Below are positions 34,772-42,698 of a DNA stretch of 64,000 nt, one piece after another. Under the pieces are notes generated by a model. The model did no database searches, was not told the origin of the DNA, and saw only the letters and a program-made list of their open reading frames with translations. Every line of letters begins with the position of its first letter. Position 1 is the first letter of the stretch. The DNA is taken from positions 1 through 64,000 of the IMG/VR virus record IMGVR_UViG_3300037140_000076. One strand, 5' to 3'. The DNA comes from a virus. Position numbers and translations under genes: made by a program.

Positions 34772-35429
34772 TGTTTGTCTTTTTGTATTTCCAAATAAAC
34801 CCACCAGTTTGTTTTCTTTTTCCTTGAGCAACCATTGTTATTTTTCCATTTGAAATATTTAACTCTTTGGTTGCATTAGAAATACAACTCCATTCTTTTA
34901 TAAAAATTCCTTGTTTATCATATTGTAATACTGTTTTTGCACGTAATCCCTTACGAGATTTACTCATTTGTTGAAGAGATTTTTTTGAAAAACAGTTTTT
35001 TAATCCTTTATTCCAAGTAATATGTCCTGTCCGTTCGCTGCTGGATTTTCCTATTTTTTTCTTAGATTCTTTTGTATGTTTGGGTTTTCCTAAATGAGCT
35101 TTTGCTATTTTATCTTTTGATTCTTGAGTATGTTTTGCCCCATACCCACCCTCTCTCAAATTCAACAACTCAATACCACAATCACGATAAAGATCCATAT
35201 AAAACTGTTCATACCGATCTAAAACATCTTGACTTACATCAGAGGGTAATTCGTGACAAATTTCAAACTTATGATTTTTAACTCCATATTTATCAAAGGA
35301 ATTTTCTAGTTTTGCTTGTTTGTGTTTTCTACCATGTTGTTTATAATGAGTCCATCTGCTTTTAATATCCCAACTCTGCCCAATATATACTTTCCCAGAA
35401 GGACTTGTTATTTTATAAATTCCAATCAT
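34746..35429 (-). CDS. Free-standing GIY-YIG homing endonuclease
   Basis: 227 aa. The start 'MIGIYKITSPSGKVYIGQSWDI' gives the GIY and YIG strands with the conserved Arg (SRW) nearby. Three NUMOD3-like basic repeats ('HTQESKDKIAKAHLGK', 'HTKESKKKIGKSS', 'FSKKSLQQMSKSRKG') precede a NUMOD1-like C-terminal module (QYDKQGIFIKEW...GGFIWKY). It overlaps the MazG gene start by 4 bp (ATGA) and runs 26 bp into the glycosyltransferase gene, as expected for a homing gene settled at an intergenic junction. Confidence 0.87.
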   Translation of the reverse strand: MIGIYKITSPSGKVYIGQSWDIKSRWTHYKQHGRKHKQAKLENSFDKYGVKNHKFEICHELPSDVSQDVLDRYEQFYMDLYRDCGIELLNLREGGYGAKHTQESKDKIAKAHLGKPKHTKESKKKIGKSSSERTGHITWNKGLKNCFSKKSLQQMSKSRKGLRAKTVLQYDKQGIFIKEWSCISNATKELNISNGKITMVAQGKRKQTGGFIWKYKKTNNERINCNN

Positions 35430-35842
35430 TTTATTTCTATTTCTCTATGATCTCCGTTTCCTTTAATCATATTTTTTTCTCTACGCAAAGTAATTTTTTT
35501 AATATTATTTCGGGCAGTATCTTCCATAGTAATACCTAAGTCAGTACAAAGGGAAGCAATATACCAAAGTACATCACCGATTTCACCAGTAAGATCTTCA
35601 ACATTAAGATTTGGAGTATCACCACGCATCCACTTTTTAATTTTACCGGCCATCTCTCCCGCTTCATTAAGAACTCCGATTGTTGGATATATGATTGCAT
35701 ACTTCTCAGGGAATGCTTTATTTTTAGCTGCTTCTAACTGATATTCATTAAGAGTTAAATCTCGTGTAATACATATATAATCGTTCTTTGGAGTTTCAAA
35801 ATCCTTAATAGGTTGATCATTTATGTGTCCTGGAGTATTCAT
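35426..35842 (-). CDS. MazG-like NTP pyrophosphohydrolase
   Basis: 138 aa. The metal-binding pattern ExxE...ExxD of all-alpha NTP pyrophosphatases is visible as 'LNEAGEMAGKIKKW' and 'LTGEIGDVLWYIASLC'. It hydrolyses NTPs or dNTPs to monophosphates, and phage versions shape nucleotide pools or blunt (p)ppGpp-type stress signalling. Its start overlaps the preceding gene's stop (ATGA), so the two are coupled. The specific substrate cannot be read from sequence. Confidence 0.8.
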   Translation of the reverse strand: MNTPGHINDQPIKDFETPKNDYICITRDLTLNEYQLEAAKNKAFPEKYAIIYPTIGVLNEAGEMAGKIKKWMRGDTPNLNVEDLTGEIGDVLWYIASLCTDLGITMEDTARNNIKKITLRREKNMIKGNGDHREIEIK

Positions 35843-36192
35843 GGTTTACTATAATTTGATTTGTTAATCATGTGATGGTCCTTTTTATGGTTTATCCAAA
35901 GAGTTATTACCTTAGCAGTAGCTTTTTTAAAGTTAGGTTTTAAAACTAGTACTATATCATAACTTTTGTTGTGTTGTATTCTAACAACACACATTAAAAT
36001 CTTTTTACCACTCTCTGTGGTCTTTACTTCTACAAACTTCTTTTTGGTTAACATCATCTTGTTTATGGATGGGGGTCTTTTGTTAACCCTTTCCTTAAAA
36101 CGCCTTAGAGCATGTTTTGAGTACTTTAGAAACAAGAACTTTCTTGGGATAATCAATTGTTCGGGGAACCCGACTTGTTTATGAAATATCAT
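35839..36192 (-). CDS. Small basic protein, DUF4258-like
   Basis: 117 aa, strongly basic. 'YSKHALRRFKERV' is the signature opening of DUF4258-type proteins ('H-A-x-x-R-x-x-E-R'), followed by beta-strands ('KKILMCVVRI', 'SYDIVLVLK', 'KVITLWINH'), an RNase-toxin-like layout in some relatives. It is the first - strand gene after the divergent promoter region. The -7 element ends only 5 bp upstream of this ATG, so the mRNA may be nearly leaderless. Confidence 0.5.
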   Translation of the reverse strand: MIFHKQVGFPEQLIIPRKFLFLKYSKHALRRFKERVNKRPPSINKMMLTKKKFVEVKTTESGKKILMCVVRIQHNKSYDIVLVLKPNFKKATAKVITLWINHKKDHHMINKSNYSKP

Positions 36193-36196
36193 ATTG

Positions 36197-36226
36197 CAAA
36201 TTTAATATAAATTTTGGTAATACAAA
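36197..36226 (-). promoter_or_regulatory. Host-type promoter for the leftward block
   Basis: On the - strand this reads TTTG-N18-TAAATTTG (CAAA at 36223-36226, CAAATTTA at 36197-36204 on the + strand), matching the Bacteroidota consensus. Transcription would start at about 36190 and run into the DUF4258-like, MazG and downstream genes. Confidence 0.65.
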
Positions 36227-36264
36227 ACCCTCTATTTGTTAAATATATGTGAACTACTAGGGCA

Positions 36265-36296
36265 TTTGGAAGTTTCAAATAATATGGTTATATTTG
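36265..36296 (+). promoter_or_regulatory. Host-type promoter for the isolated + strand gene
   Basis: TTTG (36265-36268), 20 bp, TATATTTG (36289-36296): a full match to the Bacteroidota -33/-7 promoter. The predicted start near 36303 gives about a 10-base leader before the ATG at 36313. It is back-to-back with the leftward promoter at 36197. Confidence 0.78.
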
Positions 36297-36312
36297 TAAA
36301 AAATTAATAATT

Positions 36313-36804
36313 ATGGCCGACCGTAAAAATCACAAGGAAAAAGCAGCAGCTTTCTCCGATGCACAAAAAAAGAAGAATGCCCAGGCATCACAGCCTAAAA
36401 CCCATCTTATTCCTGACGTAGAATGGCAATCTACTGACAATCTGGATCTTAGAGGGGATGTAGCTGAAGCTATTCAGAACAACCTTGTAGTAGCCTTTGA
36501 AGCTCTACAGAAGGCAGGACAGGCTTTCCAGGTCCTTTTGAACCTCAATATCAAAGCTGGTAAAGCCAAGCTTAAATACACATGGAATAACGGTGAAATT
36601 CCGACCGACTCTGAACTTAAAGAGTACCAGGAACAAATGAATCAACTGCAAGCTCTTAAAGCCGAACAATTGAAAAAAGCTCAGGATGGTATTGCTCAAG
36701 AAGCAAAGAACAAACAAGCTCCAAAATCCAATCTGGTCACAACAGATGGTCAACCTTTGACAGAAGAAAATCTCACTAAATCAAAGAGTGGATTAATAGT
36801 GTAA
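36313..36804 (+). CDS. Unknown protein, lone + strand gene with own promoter and terminator
   Basis: 163 aa. The basic N-terminus (ADRKNHKEKAAAFSDAQKKK) is followed by a compact helical core ('GDVAEAIQNNLVVAFEALQKAGQAFQVLLNLNI'), a coiled 'ELKEYQEQMNQLQALKAEQLKKAQ' segment and a polar tail. The composition suggests a small abundant RNA- or DNA-associated protein or a scaffold-like protein. It is the only rightward gene among about 60 leftward ones and has a consensus promoter and a hairpin terminator of its own, so it is regulated separately. No family recognised. Confidence 0.75.
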   Translation: MADRKNHKEKAAAFSDAQKKKNAQASQPKTHLIPDVEWQSTDNLDLRGDVAEAIQNNLVVAFEALQKAGQAFQVLLNLNIKAGKAKLKYTWNNGEIPTDSELKEYQEQMNQLQALKAEQLKKAQDGIAQEAKNKQAPKSNLVTTDGQPLTEENLTKSKSGLIV

Positions 36805-36829
36805 CCTATCTCTTGGTACATACAAACAG

Positions 36830-36857
36830 AAAACGCGACTGAAAAGCCGCGTTTTTT
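36830..36857. terminator. Bidirectional hairpin terminator
   Basis: AAAACGCG / CGCGTTTT stem (36830-36837 with 36848-36855), with an inner CT-GAAA-AG tetraloop extension and a T-run to 36857. It can end the rightward transcript at 36804 and the leftward transcript coming through 36861. Confidence 0.85.
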
Positions 36858-36860
36858 AAT

Positions 36861-37460
36861 TTAAGGAATATAAAGAATTGTTCCGTTATCTTTTTGTACA
36901 TCTTCTGCGAATAATTTCCGCGCTTCCTGGAGGTTAAACGGAGCACATATAATATGAAATCCATTTTTAGTAGGCACAACCCCAAATATTTCATCATCTC
37001 CTCTCTTAGCCTGTTTATGTAAACCTGTAATAATAAATATTAACTCATTAACATACTCCGGATCTTTACTATCTACATCTACAACCCACTTCTTATTTAT
37101 TTCTGAACTACACGTTCCAGCAGCCGCCCAGAAAGCCTTTTTAACAGCCTTATAATTCCGGCTTATAATATAATCAACTGTTAACTTTAAAGCCTGTAAA
37201 CCGACTCTCTCAAGGTCCCGGACGTTAAGATTAAGATATGCCCTGGCATTATTCCTTACACAGATTGCCATAATATGGGCCATCTTCTGCCCCAGGTCAA
37301 CCGGACCATAAATGCACATCTGATCAATAACTTCCATATCCTTATCCATAGTGGGATTATCCTTTCTCCTTTTTAGTATCTGAAGAAGGTAGAAGGAATT
37401 TTTTACATGTGTATCGGTAGAAACAAATGGTAAAAGTAAGTCAAAATTATTTATAGACAT
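36861..37460 (-). CDS. Unknown alpha/beta protein
   Basis: 199 aa. The first half is helical, with 'HIMAICVRNNARAYLNLNVRDLERVG', and the second half has 'KWVVDVDSKDPEY' and 'GVVPTKNGFHIICAPFNL'. The 'D-x-D' strand together with a 'T-K-N-G-x-H' strand recalls the core of archaeo-eukaryotic primase (AEP)-like folds, but the match is too short to assert. It sits at the end of the RNA-repair and metabolism transcript. Confidence 0.5.
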   Translation of the reverse strand: MSINNFDLLLPFVSTDTHVKNSFYLLQILKRRKDNPTMDKDMEVIDQMCIYGPVDLGQKMAHIMAICVRNNARAYLNLNVRDLERVGLQALKLTVDYIISRNYKAVKKAFWAAAGTCSSEINKKWVVDVDSKDPEYVNELIFIITGLHKQAKRGDDEIFGVVPTKNGFHIICAPFNLQEARKLFAEDVQKDNGTILYIP

Positions 37461-37462
37461 TT

Positions 37463-37735
37463 TTATTTATTAATAAACATTAAGTAATCGTAATTTTTAT
37501 TCTCAGCCCATCGTATTAGTCTTACTAATATATTAGATTCTATAGTTGGTGTAGTAAAAGTAAACAAAGCATCCGTTCTTACCAAATAATAATTGTTTCT
37601 TTTAATTCCTATTTTATGGGAGGGGGAGGTAAGTCTGTCCAGGAATGGTAAACCTAAGTGTCCTTTGAACTTTGAAATCTCTAATTGAGCAAAGCGGAGG
37701 GGGAGATTTTCAGGAGCGTTTACAACAATAGCCAT
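37463..37735 (-). CDS. Small unknown protein
   Basis: 90 aa, beta-rich with basic patches ('HKIGIKRNNYYLVRTDALFTF'). No family recognised. Its ATG overlaps the stop of the phosphoesterase gene (TAATG), so it is translated with the RNA-end-processing cassette and could be an accessory to it. Confidence 0.55.
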   Translation of the reverse strand: MAIVVNAPENLPLRFAQLEISKFKGHLGLPFLDRLTSPSHKIGIKRNNYYLVRTDALFTFTTPTIESNILVRLIRWAENKNYDYLMFINK

Positions 37736-38421
37736 TAGTTTGTATTTTCATTGTGATGATCAACTCCACCCAGGGGAATTCTCTTTTTCATTATTTCGGC
37801 AATCTCATCAAAGTGATATGGACGGAATTTTGGATGAGCATCTACACCAATATCCATGCATTTGAATTTACAGTCTTCTGGTAGACCCGCCATTTCCCAA
37901 TAAAATTCTTCATTTTCATCACGAGAAAATCTATGGTAATCAGATAGTGTTCCATGACTATGGCCGTATAAATTCCAGTTACCATGATGACCCTTACCCC
38001 ACACCCTCTGAGAGAAATGAGACAAACACATTGATTGACCACCAATTTTCTTATTCATGATATATTGGTTCACTGAAGCAAAAAGACTTTGAATATTAAG
38101 TAATTCAGGCATCTTTATTTGAACTAGTTTATTATTTGCAATATGATGATCATGATTGCCCAGGACCAAATGAATTGTTTTGCAATTAATTTGTTTACGG
38201 AAATTCCAGATCTGATCAATCCCGCCAAAACTCCAATCCCCAAGGTGATAAAGAATATCATTTTCCTTTACAGTCTTATTGATATTTTCAACCAGGCGAA
38301 CGTCATGTTCTTCCAGAGTATCAAGATCCCTACACCTAGATAGATCTGTCCATTCAGAAGTTCCACGCACAATGTTTTTGTGGTGGAAGTGTGTATCACT
38401 TGTAAAAAAAGTACTTGTCAT
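37735..38421 (-). CDS. Calcineurin-like metallophosphoesterase
   Basis: 228 aa. The metal ligands of the superfamily appear in order: 'FFTSDTHFHHKN' (Asp9, His11), 'YHLGDWSFGG', 'LVLGNHDHH' and the final 'NLYGHSHG'. The family cleaves phosphomonoesters or phosphodiesters with two metal ions. Its gene overlaps the kinase gene by 26 bp and the RNA ligase follows a short membrane gene further upstream. It could therefore be the 2',3'-cyclic or 3' phosphatase that heals RNA ends before ligation, like the phosphatase module of bacterial Pnkp (inference). Confidence 0.85.
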   Translation of the reverse strand: MTSTFFTSDTHFHHKNIVRGTSEWTDLSRCRDLDTLEEHDVRLVENINKTVKENDILYHLGDWSFGGIDQIWNFRKQINCKTIHLVLGNHDHHIANNKLVQIKMPELLNIQSLFASVNQYIMNKKIGGQSMCLSHFSQRVWGKGHHGNWNLYGHSHGTLSDYHRFSRDENEEFYWEMAGLPEDCKFKCMDIGVDAHPKFRPYHFDEIAEIMKKRIPLGGVDHHNENTN

Positions 38422-38860
38422 AATTACGTTGATTTATTTTATCAAATCTTTTTTTCATGTCTTTAATAATTCCATGCGGAACGTGTCTGCCGGTTAGTAT
38501 CCTTCTCTTAACCTCCCTTACTCTACAAAGCCATAAAGGAGTATTGAAAAATATTATTTTAAGTATAAAATCAGCTTCAGGAAACTGTTTTACGTATCCA
38601 TCCAGGTGGGCAGCATCAACATTTGTTTTATCAATAATAATATTATGTTTAAGATGTATTGATGCTCCTAATAAATGATCCCAACATTTAGTGACTTTTT
38701 TCTCGTCATTGCTATTCTGTTTATACTCTTTACCAAACATCTTCTCCCTTATTTCATCTCTTGAAAGTATAGTAAAGAATCGTTTATCAGGGAACCTTTT
38801 AATAAAGGTTGTTTTACCACTACCTGGAGGTCCACATAAAATTAAAACTACTTTTTTCAT
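38396..38860 (-). CDS. Polynucleotide-kinase-like P-loop kinase
   Basis: 154 aa. P-loop GPPGSGKT at residues 10-17, 'ILSRDEIREKMFG' as the substrate-side motif of T4 Pnkp-type kinases, 'NIIIDKTNVDAAH' (Walker B-like) and a lid Arg region 'REVKRRILTGRHVPHGII'. It has only the kinase domain; the phosphatase is the separate adjacent protein. Likely adds 5' phosphate to RNA or DNA ends. It overlaps the phosphoesterase by 26 bp. Confidence 0.82.
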   Translation of the reverse strand: MKKVVLILCGPPGSGKTTFIKRFPDKRFFTILSRDEIREKMFGKEYKQNSNDEKKVTKCWDHLLGASIHLKHNIIIDKTNVDAAHLDGYVKQFPEADFILKIIFFNTPLWLCRVREVKRRILTGRHVPHGIIKDMKKRFDKINQRNYDKYFFYK

Positions 38861-38864
38861 AATG

Positions 38865-38954
38865 TTATTTTTCAGATAATATATACATAATAGTACAAAA
38901 TATTATACTTAAATTTATAACCCAACTAACAATAACATATGTTTTATAACTCAT
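38865..38954 (-). CDS. 29-residue single-pass membrane peptide
   Basis: A small frame with ATG at 38954 and TAA at 38865-38867 exactly fills the gap between the RNA ligase and kinase genes. It encodes one hydrophobic helix ('YVIVSWVINLSIIFCTIMYIL') with a short charged end. Its position and membrane-like composition support a real gene, but its size makes this tentative. Confidence 0.4.
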   Translation of the reverse strand: MSYKTYVIVSWVINLSIIFCTIMYILSEK

Positions 38955-38958
38955 AAAA

Positions 38959-40341
38959 TTAATTTTGTGTTTCTACATCAATTACTTCTGCATCTGCCTG
39001 TTTAGATTCGTGGATCAAAAAAAGTGGCGACTTAAGCTTGTATACTCTGGGATTTGGATAATCCTCAATCCGAATAACAATACCCTCTTCTATCACGTTA
39101 GAATCAAGCCAGGATGGTCTGTCAAGATAAGTCTTAATAAAATATTTTTCAAATTTATCTTTCCAAGGTTCTGGATCTCCAAGGAAATCTTCTATTGCAC
39201 AGCCTACTTGATGCACTGCAAAATTTGATACTTTTCCTTCATAATCTGTAATTACAGGATCAACTCCAATCTCCGTACATCTTTTACGGACCTGTCTCCA
39301 TGATAAATCCACTTCAACCCCCTGGGAGTTTATATGAGTGATTCTGTATACATAAACTTTAGGAATATTTAATCCATAAGAATATCCTTTTTGAATATCT
39401 ACTCCAGCGGCTAGAGGTATATATGTATTACCTGTACACCTGATTTGATATTTATCTTTTCCGATAATTTCAAAATATACAATCTCTCCTTTATGTAATT
39501 TATTTTGGAAGTTAACTTTTCCAACCATTGTCCAAAGATCATCTTCGTAAAAATGATTCTTATTCTTCAGTTCATTAAAGTTTACAGATTTTACAACGTG
39601 ACGGCTTCCTATCACATAACTATATTCTTCATCCACAACTTTCACTCCCAGTTTTTTAGCAAGTTTTTCATGCCATTTGAGTTTGCGTTTAGTAAGTGTA
39701 TGACCTATACGGGCAGAAGTACCGTGAAGTTTAATAGTGATGCTCATTTCATCCAGAAGATTGATTTTATCCAGGTTCTTAAGTAACTGAGAAGTATCAA
39801 TATGTTCAGGGAACATACGGGAATCAATGATCTCATCCAATACCTTATTTGATTTCATTGTACCAGGTCCAGAAGATTTGACAGGAACAATATATTTTTT
39901 ACAAATAAAAATTCCGTCAATTTCATTAAACTCCTGTCCAGCTTTAAGACCATATACTATTTTATTAACACCTCCTGAAGCACCTGGAATAACATTTGCT
40001 AGAGAACCAATAGGCATTACAACTCCTGTAGATTTATTGCCTTTAAATTTTATTGCTTTGACTCTTCCATTATCCTCAAAATATCCTTTTGATTTCTGAT
40101 CTTCATTTAGATTAGAATTCCGATAAAGATTATTACCCTTAAGGTAAGCTTCACTAAGTTGAGTTTCTGACGGAAAGAATATATAAAGATCCCCCAGAGG
40201 ATACTTCTTTGGAATTATACACGTATTACCAAACACCGAAGTCCCAACTACATTATCTAAGCCAGGGAGGGAGAATGTAGTTGTTACCTTAACTACTGTA
40301 CCAGTGTAGTTTTTTGAGTCTTCATAAATTTTTAGTGACAT
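38959..40341 (-). CDS. RNA ligase with N-terminal OB-like domain (Rnl5/DraRnl-like)
   Basis: 460 aa. Nucleotidyltransferase motifs: I 'ITIKLHGTSARIG' with the AMP-accepting Lys204 (K-x-H-G variant of KxDG), IIIa 'EIVYFEIIGKD', IV 'VIEEGIVIRIE' and V 'RVYKLKSPLF'. Residues 1-190 form an N-terminal beta-rich domain containing an OB-like 'GTVVKVTTTFSLPGLDNVVG' stretch, the architecture of Deinococcus Rnl-type (Rnl5) ligases, which seal nicked duplex RNA with 3'-OH/5'-PO4 ends. It lies with a kinase and phosphoesterase, which together make a complete healing and sealing set. Confidence 0.85.
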   Translation of the reverse strand: MSLKIYEDSKNYTGTVVKVTTTFSLPGLDNVVGTSVFGNTCIIPKKYPLGDLYIFFPSETQLSEAYLKGNNLYRNSNLNEDQKSKGYFEDNGRVKAIKFKGNKSTGVVMPIGSLANVIPGASGGVNKIVYGLKAGQEFNEIDGIFICKKYIVPVKSSGPGTMKSNKVLDEIIDSRMFPEHIDTSQLLKNLDKINLLDEMSITIKLHGTSARIGHTLTKRKLKWHEKLAKKLGVKVVDEEYSYVIGSRHVVKSVNFNELKNKNHFYEDDLWTMVGKVNFQNKLHKGEIVYFEIIGKDKYQIRCTGNTYIPLAAGVDIQKGYSYGLNIPKVYVYRITHINSQGVEVDLSWRQVRKRCTEIGVDPVITDYEGKVSNFAVHQVGCAIEDFLGDPEPWKDKFEKYFIKTYLDRPSWLDSNVIEEGIVIRIEDYPNPRVYKLKSPLFLIHESKQADAEVIDVETQN

Positions 40342-40359
40342 TTTGTTTATTTTAGTTTT

Positions 40360-40707
40360 TTAATTAGGTCCGTGTAGTGGACACTTTAGATCAATCCATT
40401 GTATCTCAGGAAAAGCATCATCATTATCGCTTTTAGGACAGGTGCATTTAGGCCATAAATAAGATCTATGTCTAATTGCATTAGGTTCAAATCCCCATAA
40501 CATTTGAAGTTCAAATTCAACCTGGGTTAATTGATTGAATAGAATTTTCATAAACGTTCTATTCTTTGTTTTAACTAAAAGAGTAAAAAGATCATATCGC
40601 TCCTTATGTAATGCAACAATCTGACTTACCGTATCAAAATCAAGTTTTCGTTCTCTAATAAGATCTGCATTAACTCCCAATCTATGACCACGATGAGTGA
40701 ACCACAT
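40360..40707 (-). CDS. Unknown protein with C-terminal Cys motif
   Basis: 115 aa. A helical N-terminal two-thirds with 'ERYDLFTLLVKTKNRTFMKILFNQL' and 'EFELQMLWGFEP' is followed by 'CTCPKSDN' and 'LKCPLHGPN', three Cys and a His that could form a zinc ribbon. No family recognised. It is 2 bp from the dNTP-hydrolase fusion gene. Confidence 0.6.
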   Translation of the reverse strand: MWFTHRGHRLGVNADLIRERKLDFDTVSQIVALHKERYDLFTLLVKTKNRTFMKILFNQLTQVEFELQMLWGFEPNAIRHRSYLWPKCTCPKSDNDDAFPEIQWIDLKCPLHGPN

Positions 40708-40709
40708 AA

Positions 40710-41573
40710 TTAAAATTTTAATTCTTTTAGAGATTTGATCCTTTTAAAACCAACATCGTAACGCTGGTTGTGTGGACCATCCATTAGAAAACAACATATA
40801 CCAGCCCGGTTTAACTCCTCAAAATTATCATAGCGATCATCCACAAAAATATCTATACCGGCCTTCTTTATAACATCAATCTTTGATTCTCCTACAGGGA
40901 CCGTAATAACGGGTCTCAGAGGGAATCCGTGAATTCTAAGCCACTCCATTGTTATTTCCGTTGGTATTGGTCTTGAAGTCACGTAAGCATGAGGCTCAAA
41001 ATGAATATCTTCAGGTTTAATCCGGGGTTTAAGTCCCAGGTAAAAGTCATTTAAAATTCCGTCTCTTTTCATTTGTTCAAAACGTTCCGGGATCTTATAA
41101 TCAAAGAACCAGGCGGTTGGGGTATCAATACTCCAATATTTACACCAGTCACCAACCCAATCACAAATCACCTCATCTATATCAAGTCCAATTTTGGGTT
41201 TAGGAATAACATTTATAAGGCGGTCATCTCCTTGAGGAAACCACTTATAGTAGGATACCAAGGCAAGACAGTTCCAGGCAGCATGGGCCATGTGATATAG
41301 ACCAGTATGATTAACACAGGTCCCGGCCTGACAATCTTTACACTCCGGATCATAATCAAAATCTTCACCCCTCTCAAACGCATTTATATGCCTTTTAAGA
41401 GAAGCAACACATTTAGACCACTTCATACCATGAAGCCAGTTATGAGGGGGTTTTGGGTACTTAATTTGACCCTTGGTAAACACTTTAGCCACTTCGTTAA
41501 TAGAGAATGGTTCGAAAAGATCATGGCGTGTTTTAGAATCATTAAGACGACCGCCTGTGCCTAATTCACTCAT
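40710..41573 (-). CDS. dATP/dGTP diphosphohydrolase-nucleotidase (HAD) fusion
   Basis: 287 aa in two parts. Residues 1-118 match the dGTP/dATP diphosphohydrolase N-terminal family (PF18909, MazZ-like): 'RLNDSKTRHDLFEP', 'KWSKCVASLKRHINAFERGEDFD' and 'HMAHAAWNCLALVSY'. Residues 127-287 are a HAD phosphatase of the 5'(3')-deoxyribonucleotidase kind: 'IGLDIDEVICDW' (Asp131, Asp133), 'AYVTSRP', and 'IFVDDRYDNF'. Together they could convert purine dNTP to dNMP and then to the nucleoside. It overlaps the next gene by 4 bp. Confidence 0.75.
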   Translation of the reverse strand: MSELGTGGRLNDSKTRHDLFEPFSINEVAKVFTKGQIKYPKPPHNWLHGMKWSKCVASLKRHINAFERGEDFDYDPECKDCQAGTCVNHTGLYHMAHAAWNCLALVSYYKWFPQGDDRLINVIPKPKIGLDIDEVICDWVGDWCKYWSIDTPTAWFFDYKIPERFEQMKRDGILNDFYLGLKPRIKPEDIHFEPHAYVTSRPIPTEITMEWLRIHGFPLRPVITVPVGESKIDVIKKAGIDIFVDDRYDNFEELNRAGICCFLMDGPHNQRYDVGFKRIKSLKELKF

Positions 41574-41836
41574 AATTTATAATTTTTTATTATTTGTTCC
41601 ATCCTCTTATTTTGCTCTACAAGATCAGAATGAGATTTTATTTTTTTAAATTCTTCTGCTGTATAATCGTGATGCATTCCAAATCCAAACATCATATTAT
41701 CAAAATATTTTTTTATTTCCTGACTGATCTTTAAGTCCATATATTCCCTGTTCCTGCGCTTAGTACTGTTCAAAGATATGTATATTAAATAACAATTACC
41801 AATAAAAGCCAGGGTTAAAAATATAAAAGCTTTCAT
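41570..41836 (-). CDS. Small membrane-anchored protein
   Basis: 88 aa. One N-terminal membrane segment (AFIFLTLAFIGNCYLIYISL) is followed by a basic hinge (KRRNRE) and a charged cytoplasmic helix region ('VEQNKRMEQIIKNY'). No family recognised. It overlaps the start of the dNTP hydrolase fusion. Confidence 0.55.
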   Translation of the reverse strand: MKAFIFLTLAFIGNCYLIYISLNSTKRRNREYMDLKISQEIKKYFDNMMFGFGMHHDYTAEEFKKIKSHSDLVEQNKRMEQIIKNYKL

Positions 41837-41845
41837 AAAATGAAA

Positions 41846-42691
41846 TTAAAAAGGTAAATCGTCCGGTTCATTAGAAGGTTTCCAATTATAGGACTTAGGC
41901 TGTTCTTTTAGGTTCCTTGGAGGGAGGTGGGTGATTTTTAAGCTTTCTTTGGGTTTAAAAGCGTGTTTTGTCTGTTCTGCCCGGATAAGGTCCTTTACCT
42001 GGGTGGGGAAGTTTTCCTTCAAGATCCATCCAGCATAATTAATATCATCAATAACCCTTACTCCCTTTGCCTTTCCAAAATTAAATATCAAAAATCCTTT
42101 GTCGTCTCGTTTTAATTTATTATAGAGATCAACCATTTCCTTGGTATCTGAAAGATCGTATAGGTCTACATCCTTCCATTCAACACAGTCTTCTACTATT
42201 TTATCCTGGCAGTTAAATATAAGTTCTGTAGCTTCAACATCCTTCATTGCATCATGAGCACCTTCCAGGATCTCTCCTGAATATCTTTCATAAGTCTTTG
42301 CTAGAGCGTTTGAATTAAGTTTCTTTTCTATATTAAGCACATCCAAAAACTTTCCTGATAAATCAACTTCAACCTTGGCCCTGGCAAACTCAGCCATAAG
42401 CAAAGGAACATCAAAGCGCATGATATTATATCCGATTATAATTTTGTTTTCAAAAAGCTTTTTTAATTTCTTTGCATCTTCAGAAAACAAGGGACAATCT
42501 TTCACATCGTCATCACTGATCCCATGAGCTTCAAATGCAGAGTCTGAGATGGGGATTTCGGGGTTGTAGAGTTTGGATTTGTTTACCAGGATGGAGCCAT
42601 CCTCCTTAACTACTTTTATAGCAAGCTGTATAATCCGGTCCGTTTCGGTGGAAAGACCTGTGCTCTCAATATCAAAGAAAAGCTTATCCAT
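41846..42691 (-). CDS. DnaQ-like 3'-5' exonuclease
   Basis: 281 aa. DEDD family motifs: ExoI 'LFFDIESTGL' (Asp7, Glu9), ExoII 'IIGYNIMRFDVPLL' and ExoIII 'GAHDAMKDVEATE' (H-x4-D, DEDDh type). Beyond residue 185 is a C-terminal extension with 'FLIFNFGKAKGVRV', also seen in host exonuclease/proofreading-like proteins, and a basic tail. Likely exonuclease or proofreading activity in phage replication. Confidence 0.85.
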   Translation of the reverse strand: MDKLFFDIESTGLSTETDRIIQLAIKVVKEDGSILVNKSKLYNPEIPISDSAFEAHGISDDDVKDCPLFSEDAKKLKKLFENKIIIGYNIMRFDVPLLMAEFARAKVEVDLSGKFLDVLNIEKKLNSNALAKTYERYSGEILEGAHDAMKDVEATELIFNCQDKIVEDCVEWKDVDLYDLSDTKEMVDLYNKLKRDDKGFLIFNFGKAKGVRVIDDINYAGWILKENFPTQVKDLIRAEQTKHAFKPKESLKITHLPPRNLKEQPKSYNWKPSNEPDDLPF

Positions 42692-42698
42692 AATTTAA

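Noticed and set aside
40710-41573. Evidence for a 2-aminoadenine (Z) genome.
   Set aside because: The MazZ-like domain alone is not enough; no PurZ or DatZ gene is visible in the window, and the PurD-like ATP-grasp is a different enzyme family.
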